Below, piece after piece: positions 57,060-64,000 of a DNA stretch of 64,000 nucleotides. The position numbers and the translations under genes are program-made. How positions within the stretch are numbered: the first letter of the stretch is position 1; every line of letters begins with the position of its first letter. This stretch comes from Nageia nagi (Eukaryota > Pinophyta), in NCBI GenBank assembly GCA_050084985.1, contig JBITNC010000001.1, positions 129,022,001-129,086,000 of the forward strand, in the 5' to 3' direction. The notes below the pieces were generated by a model. That model was given only the letters and a program-made list of their open reading frames with translations, was not told where the DNA came from and did no database searches.

Positions 57060-59290
57060 CCAATCTTTCATTAGGCCATTTCTTTGTGGCATAAAAATCT
57101 TAAATTGTAATTGACTTATTAACATTATGCTCAAGCTACCCATAGTGCATATATAAGTTGTGAATGTCAATTTCTTTAAATTTGTTTGATAGTCTTGCAC
57201 AAGATTTTTATCATTATTTTTTTGGTTTCTTTATATTTTACATTACCTTATGGATAATATATTGATGTAAACATTTATTTTATCTTGAGTGCCTTGTGAA
57301 AATATTTAACTTGTTTGCTTCTAAAGTTATTTCCATTTTCCATAATTATGTGATATGGAACACCAAATCTTACAATGATATTATCAGTCAAGAATTTTAC
57401 AATCTAAGAACACTTATATGATCTCAAAGGCAATGCTTATAAATATTTAGTGAATAATTTAGTAACAATTAGGATAAACTTATGTCCTTCACTAGATTTA
57501 GGATTGATAACCCTAACCAAATACAAATCCCAAATAACAAAAGGCCAAGGAGAAATCATTGTAGCTAATTCACTTGAAGGAGATAATCTTAAGTTAGCAT
57601 GCTTTTGATATTTTTCATATCTCTTAATATGAAGTATGTAATTTTTTTCCATTTATGACCAATATTATCCTAGTCTCAAAAGCTTATGAAATATAGCCTT
57701 ACCATTAAAATGTCCCCCACTTATATTATCGTGTACTTATTCTATAGCCTTATTGGTTTCATTGTTATTCAAACATCCAAGCAAAGTGCCATCAAAAGAT
57801 CATATTTTGTAAAGAATATCCAGAGTAATGACATACCTTGTTACCATGTGCTTGAGTCTTGATTTGAGAAACTTGCTTTGATATGAATATGGGATCTTTC
57901 TATCTTTTAAGTAATTGTAAATATCAATATACCATTCATGAAAGGTAAGGATGGCACATACAAATGGTTCCTTCTAAAAGAATTTGTTGAAGTTAGTTTC
58001 ATCAATAAAAGAGCTATTCCTTAGAATATTGATTTTGATAATAGTTTGTTCATATTCAATTGATATAGGTGTTAAAGAAGTGAAATTTTCAATGGCATCA
58101 AAAAATCTACTACTTTTCCTTGGTATATTCTCAAATTTAATTGGCATAAATCATCTTTGGATCATCCTTATTAATAAGTCTTTGTATGGTTACAACTTTT
58201 CATCCTTTTTATTATAGATTTAATTTATTTGATGACAAGATATGAGTCACCATAAAATTGTAAATGCTTGATACTTAAGTTGATGGAAGCATTTAATCCC
58301 AAGAATAAAGCTTCATTCTCATCCATGTTATTAGTATTGTCAAAATTTAGTTTGTAGACCATGGTAATCATACCACCTTCAAGAGATACCAATACAATAC
58401 TTTCCCCTTCTCCTTATAAGTACTTAGTACCATCAAAGTAAAGTATCCACTTTCTCAACTAATGGTGCGACAAACTCATCTTGAAACTGGTCTTTGTTTA
58501 TTTTGGATTTTTCACATGGTACCTCAGCTAATGTATCCACTATGACCTATCATTTAATTATTTTTGGATGCATATAAATGAAGCCAAATTCTTGTAAATC
58601 CATGATCTATTTGGTTTTTCTTCTTTGCAATTAAGAATTGTATAGTAGATACCTCAATGGATCAACTTGAGCTACTATGTAGGCGGTATTTGTAATCATG
58701 TAATGTATTAAATTTTGAGTAGTATAGACAATGGTATAACATAACTTCTCAATTGGACTATATCTTATTTCTGAGTCTTGTAAACTTTTGGATAAATAAT
58801 ACACAATCCTCTCATTATTTTTATTATCAATTTGAATTAAAATAGTTTACAATGCATGACTTGTAGCTAAAATGTACAAATATAAAGGCCTTTCATGATC
58901 AATTGGTTGCAAGATAAGAGATTTAAGTAAGTACCTTTTGATTTCATCAAATGCTTTATGACATTATTCAGTCCAAACATATTTATTTACTTTATTGAGC
59001 AAGTAGGAAAAATGAATTATCATATCTACCAATTATTCTATGAATCTTTGAACTTCTAAGTTGATTGATATTTCTAGGTGGAGGCATGTCCATGATAGCT
59101 TGGACATTTTTGGGATCAATTTCTATTTCTCTTCTAGATATAATGTATCCTAGCAATTTTCCACTTGATACTCTAAAAACACACTTCTTGGAATTAAGCT
59201 TTAGATTAAACTATCTCATTCTTTCAAATATAACACTTAAGTCCTCTAAATGATTATCTTTTTTTCTTATATTTGGTAAGAATATATGTA
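57060..59290 (-). pseudogene. Tat copy 3a: RT end, RNase H domains, integrase
   Basis: On minus, RT connection NHLEDLSVIFERMR, LNSKKCVFRVSSGKLLGYII and PKNVQAIMDMPPPRNI (59250-59050). Then RNase H (ERIVYYLSKSLQDSEIRYSP, EKLCYTIVYTTQNLIHYM; 58810-58700), decayed second RNase H (58600-58250), integrase zinc head (HDNISGGHFNGKAIFHKLLR near 57720), and 57652-57437 with KYQKHANLRLSPSSELATMI, SPWPFVIWDLYLV and SEGHKFILIVTKLF (first Asp region). The core continues, broken, to about 57070. All frames are interrupted. Confidence 0.8.
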
Positions 59291-59329
59291 GACATCTGAA
59301 AATTATTCATTCATCTAGCTTAGGTGATT

Positions 59330-60331
59330 TGTGATGATTTGGCCCATCTTGCAACTTATCATAGCCATATCAATATTTCATACTATACCAACCTTATTTG
59401 TGTGATCAATTTTGGTAACTTACGCTTTTGCTATCACCTAGTCAATTTGAACCCTAATTGGCCTACCAGTTAGGTTAAAACCCTAACTGACCCATCAACT
59501 ATTCTTGTATAAAAGTCAACTCAAAATTAGCTTTTTCCACTAAGATTTCACTTTGCACAATAGATACCTCATGACTTCCTAATATCCAACACACTCCATA
59601 CTATGCACTCAAGCTTTTGGCCTCATACCTTCCATTTGGAGCTTCACCCATCACTTTCAAAGGCAACAAAAAGAGGAATTTTGTCATCATCTTGCAAGAA
59701 ACATTGGCTAACTCATGTGGCTTTGTTTTTTGTGGTACTAATATCTATTTTGATTATTTTTGCAAGTTTGAGGGGACATCGAAGAGCTCACATCACATAT
59801 CCTTTTTAGTTTATCATTACTATATTGGTGCATGGTCACATATTATTATTTTATAGGCTAGTCTCTAGTAGACTTAATTTAGAATAGGATATTTTAATTG
59901 TTATTCTTATTTACTCCATTTTAGTCTTATTTTTCGCTTGAATTATAGACATTATGCTATCTTCTAGTGCCTTGTTGATTCAAGGTTTGGAGGATTACAA
60001 GCTATATAGCTACATTTGCATGGTTCTAGGACCTAAAACCTAGAAACCTTTTCTTGTCTCTTGTTTTGCAAGTTATTTTAGATTCATATAGGAAAACTAA
60101 TCAAGAGTTCAATTTATCATAAAATCAATCTCATTAACAAGATAATTATCCTAATTGAACAAGAAGAAACTACACAAGATAGTCACTATTTCCATCTTTC
60201 ACACTATTGCTATCTTGCATGTAGGATTGATATCTTAAAAAGATCATCTTAAAGTTGTGTGCTTTAGTTTTGCATCCATTAAAATAATATCATAACAAAA
60301 TTTTAGGTTTTGTATTTATTTTCTTCCACTT
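59330..60331 (+). repeat. Probable 5' LTR of plus-strand Tat element (copy 4)
   Basis: Lies between the end of Tat copy 3a and a tRNA-Asp-like primer site. Starts near TGTGATGATTTGGCCC and contains TATAAAA at 59508-59514. The partner LTR is beyond the window, so borders are provisional; frames inside (59603-59809) are shadows. Confidence 0.5.
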
Positions 60332-60334
60332 GTG

Positions 60335-60349
60335 TGGCACCATTGGGAC
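60335..60349 (+). promoter_or_regulatory. Primer binding site, Asp-tRNA-like
   Basis: TGGCACCATTGGGAC resembles the tRNA-Asp complement TGGCGCCGTTG used by Tat and Athila elements, with G-to-A changes at two former CpG sites. Confidence 0.6.
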
Positions 60350-60400
60350 ATTTTATTTTATATCATATCATTTGTTTAAGTCCTCATTTGTGTTCCTATT

Positions 60401-63400
60401 ATGGAAGGTGAATCCCATAGTTCAATGGAGACTAGAGCACAATTTAGGGCTAGGAAAAATAGGTCTTCACAATCCAACCCTCCTTCTCAACCACCTTAAA
60501 CTCATTTGTCCCAACCACTTTCACATCATGTCTCTCAACCATCTCATGTCCCATCTTCTTCACCAAGACATGCTTCCATCCCATCCCATCAAGAGGATAC
60601 ACAAATTTACAAAGACTTGCAAGCAAGTGTACATAAGAATCCCTTGTATGATGATGGTACCTCTCCACACATGTGGAAGCCATCCATGATGACCCTCCTA
60701 CCAAGGAGAATCTTCTTGAGTGATCCTCATATCCAAGATCTTCTCCATTAGTTTAAGGCTAAGCAACCTTTGGGTTTTAGGCCTCCATCACCTCATGTTT
60801 CTAACATGGAAAGCCAACCTTTCGTCAATCCACCACCTCCCTTAGAAGAAGAGATAAGGCTGTTGCAACCCTTACTTCCTCCTTCCTTGCCCCATGTTTT
60901 CACTATGACAACTTCACTCCATAATCCAAACACATTATCCCTTCTCGATCCTTATAATATCATTTACCATTATGATCCTACTTATGAAAATCCTCCACCA
61001 TCCAATATGCAATCATCCTCCTTTGATTGTCCACTACATGAACTTCCCAACTCTCTTGCTATTGAATTTTATAAAATGAAGTCCCATAAGCTTATTTTCT
61101 AGGATGAGATGGAGAGAAGAGATCAATATACTTTTGTTCCTCCTTCTTGGCCTCCTATCCAAGCTCAACAAGTTTCATAAACCTCACCTCAATCTCCATT
61201 GATTTCTCATATGGACCCTTTGGTCCAATCTTCTCATCCATAAGATGAAACCCCCACTTTGAGACCATCAAGTACTCCCCATCATGATAATGAGGAGAGA
61301 GCCCAAATGTTTTAAGAGTGGTATAGGATCTAAAAGGCCAAATAATTTGCACACCTTGTGAACACCCATCAAGAGTAAGAGGTAAACATCAATCCATAAG
61401 TCTTGAGGATTGCAACCCCTCCCCAAGATTCAATGGTTTACCAACCTTATTTATCCTACCAAAAATATCCTATAGCATCTAGCAACATAATTATCATAAT
61501 TCTCAAGAAATCATCCCATCATATGTGTCACCTAAATTTTGTCAACCATAGGGTGCACATTAATGTTGTGTCTCAAGCTTCTTCTTCTTCTCAAGTTGTT
61601 ATAGCTACATATGCTAATTCTCAAAATCCTAATCATATGCAAGCATATGTTGGTGCTAAACTAAGGGGTATTATAGCTATGCAAAAATATTTTCAATAAG
61701 TTCAAGATCCATCTCTTGAACAAACTTAATTTTCTCCTCAAGGTTTGCATAACCAAGTGGCATAAGGGCCTATAGCTCAACCCCACCATACACAACAAGT
61801 GAATGTTGCTTTGACTCAATAAGTTTATCAAACTTAAGGGAAACAACAAGAAACCAATTCTTATCAAGGTCTAGGCTACCAAGTTGTGGGTTCCTTACCT
61901 CCATCCACTCCTCATGATGAGATTCTTAAAAATTTACAAGAGATGGAGCAAAGGCTTAATAACAAGGGCAAGTCCAAGTTGTCTTATTGATCTATTTGTA
62001 CTAAACCAATTCTTCCATTCATATTTATAAAGGATTTTCCCATACACTAACTATTGATATAATTTAAATTCTTAAGAATCTAGATCCATAAGACAACTTG
62101 GCCTTATTATATCATAACTAATGATGATGTTCTTATGTTATGAACTTTTTCCATGACTTTGGTGGGTCAAGCCTTGGATTGGTATAACAACTTGCCACAA
62201 CATAGTATCTTATCTTTTGAGAAGTTGGATAATCAATTTCTAGATCACTTTGGGATAAACATAAGGAAGAGAGCCTCTATCATGAATTTGGATAAGTTAT
62301 CCCAATTTGATGATGAATCTATATCATATTATGTATTCCATTAGAGGAAAATTATGATCGAAATGTTCTATAGTTTTCCCCAAGAGAAGTTGGTCAAGTT
62401 ATTCTTTAGGAGTTGCAACAAGCACATCTCTTCTATCCTAGAAATTTAAAGGAACCTTAACTTTGAAGATTCCTTAGCTCAAGAAGAGATCATTGAAGAG
62501 GTAAAATTTCAAGAAGGTGAAATAAAGCTAAGGAAAAATGATAATAATAATAATAATGAAAAGAATCATTATAATGGTGGTAACCCCAACCAAACCAAAC
62601 CTAGGCCACAAGAAAACCAAGTTACATATGCCATTAATCAAACACAACCTATTTTACAACTAGCATATCCTATACAAAGAAACAATCAACCAAGGAATGA
62701 ATACCAACAACAAGATCAAGGGCAATATAAGCAAGGGTAGTATAATTAGGGTAACCAAGGAAATTAGGGTAATCAACATAATAATTAGCTAAGGCCTCTT
62801 ATACCACCAAGGAAACCCCAACAATAATAAAGGAATTCAACACCATTAGTGGATCCTATAGAGGACATACTCAAGAAGCTTCTAGATGTAAGTCTATTTA
62901 CACTTCCTGATAAAAGATAAGAGGACCCTAATGGTGCACAACCATAATAGTATAGGGAAGATGAGTTTTTTGCCTTCCATCATTAACAAGGGCATGCAAC
63001 TAATAAGTGTCAACATTTGAGAGCTATGATTCAGAGATTAATTGATGATGGTCATATATACATAGGAGCACCCCAACCTCAACCTAATAGAAATTTAGGG
63101 GCATATCAAAATTGTTTACCAAGGCATGCTCCCAACATGAACCATGTAAATACCATGGCCTCCATGTCAAGACAAGTAATGCATGATGGTATGTTTCCCA
63201 CTAAGTTTATTGATATAATGGGAATTAAGCCATTTTATGTTTCCACTTGTATAAGGAGGGGAAGTGAGAGAGCACCTCCCCCTAGAGACACAAGAGCACA
63301 TAAACCTATGCAACCAATTAATATTCAAGTTTCATATCATTCTTCTAGACCAACTATTACAATTCAGAATTAGTTGGAGCAGTAATTGTGGTTAACTCCT

Positions 63401-63520
63401 ACTAAGTTGTCCTTATGGGTTTTGTTGCAACAATTCAAGGCTCATTGGGATGACTTGAATGATGTACTTAAGACCATTAAGTTATAGGGATCATTTTAGC
63501 CATGAATCTTTGCTAATAAG
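60401..63520 (+). pseudogene. gag of plus-strand Tat element (copy 4)
   Basis: Starts at ATG 60401 (MEGESHSSMETRAQFRARKN). A long Pro/Ser/His-rich N-terminal part (60500-61080) is followed by a Gln-rich part, then capsid text SMTLVGQALDWYNNLPQHSI and FEKLDNQFLDHFGINI (62150-62265). An Asn/Gln-rich tail (62530-62830) precedes a knuckle AFHH-QGHATNKCQHLRAM (62973-63030, first Cys lost) and LPRHAPNMNHVNTM (63120-63160), the same C-terminal signature as in copy 1. More than fifteen stops, many TAG inside Gln-rich text. Gag would build the particle; this is a dead copy. Confidence 0.82.
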
Positions 63521-63839
63521 CAAATTTTAGAAATTCTAAAACTAGAAAATGGTAAAATTTTTGGGTTAGAAAATACCCATGTTGCCAAAAAAGTTTTTAT
63601 TATTTTTTTTCTAGACTAAGTCACAAAGTTAAATTTAAATTTTAATTTTTTTTTATTAAATCACCAATATTTTGAAATAACAAATAGTCGAATTCACCTT
63701 GAAATTATAAATTATTATTTATATTTTGATTAAATCACCACATATAAATACCTTACTCTAAATAATAAATTTGATACATACATTGTTATTTTCTCCTAGA
63801 TCTCCTTTGAGCAAGTGTATCAACAAAGCATATTTTAAA
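63521..63839. other. Non-coding stretch after gag
   Basis: AT-rich with T runs (63600-63655); the protease expected after gag is not recognisable. Confidence 0.4.
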
Positions 63840-64000
63840 GATGGTAGTAGTCTACCTTCGAATGGTAGCATGCTATCTTCAAACGGTGGTATTATTCCTT
63901 CAAATAGTGGCATTCTTCCTTTGAATATGGCATTCTACCTTCCAATGTTGACATTCTTCCTTCAAATCGTGGCATTCTACCTTCAAATGGTAGCATTCTA
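63840..64000. repeat. Minisatellite of about 21-22 bp, open at window end
   Basis: Seven to eight imperfect units, consensus about CCTTCAAATGGTGGCATTCTA, with unit lengths between 19 and 22 bp. The array reaches the last base, so its total length is unknown. Confidence 0.9.

Overview
The window looks like nuclear DNA from a vascular plant with a large, repeat-rich genome. It is AT-rich, it holds plant-type LTR retrotransposons (Ty3/gypsy Tat lineage with two RNase H domains, other Ty3/gypsy elements, Ty1/copia), L1-type LINEs, a PPR gene remnant, and a SPARK-type receptor kinase gene. Heavy nesting of old elements and the sparse gene content suggest a gymnosperm, but that is only an inference. 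Apart from one kinase gene, almost every long reading frame is a piece of a decayed transposable element.

Layout. 1-5.2 kb: Tat element on the minus strand (gag, protease, RT, RNase H, second RNase H). 8.15-9.53 kb: LINE ORF2 (RT) on plus. 11.5-20.94 kb: a second minus-strand Tat whose integrase is split by a complete Ty3/gypsy element (14460-20260, LTRs of about 587 bp, 5-bp target duplication CTCAA). 20.95-24.41 kb: copy A of a segmental duplication (LINE tail, truncated receptor kinase start, flank). 24.49-43.44 kb: a Russian-doll nest. An outer copia integrase is interrupted by a long inverted-repeat element carrying 21-bp tandem repeats. That element is interrupted by a copia element (26132-40402), which is itself interrupted by a minus-strand Ty3/gypsy element (30467-36363). 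44.16-48.31 kb: copy B of the duplication, with the almost complete SPARK receptor-like kinase (45867-47710, minus). 48.6-50.3 kb: another LINE (ORF1 and endonuclease start). 53678-54177: solo LTR of the same family as the 26-40 kb copia. 54.58-55.13 kb: scrambled PPR remnant. 55.1-59.3 kb: two abutting minus-strand Tat fragments. 59.3-63.5 kb: plus-strand Tat LTR, primer site and gag. 63.84-64.0 kb: minisatellite running off the end.

The only strong candidate for a host gene is the receptor kinase. It has a signal peptide, a 12-cysteine SPARK ectodomain, a membrane helix and a complete kinase domain, but a one-base frame change separates ectodomain from membrane helix. Its locus was duplicated in tandem after a LINE had inserted beside it; copy A then lost the kinase part. 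The relative order of insertions can be read from target-site duplications. In the 14.5-20.3 kb element most premature stops sit at expected Gln codons, as expected from C-to-T decay of methylated DNA. I found no RNA gene, CRISPR array, bacterial or organelle segment. The most novel-looking structure is the long inverted-repeat (foldback-like) element around 25.7-26.1/40.4-41.1 kb.
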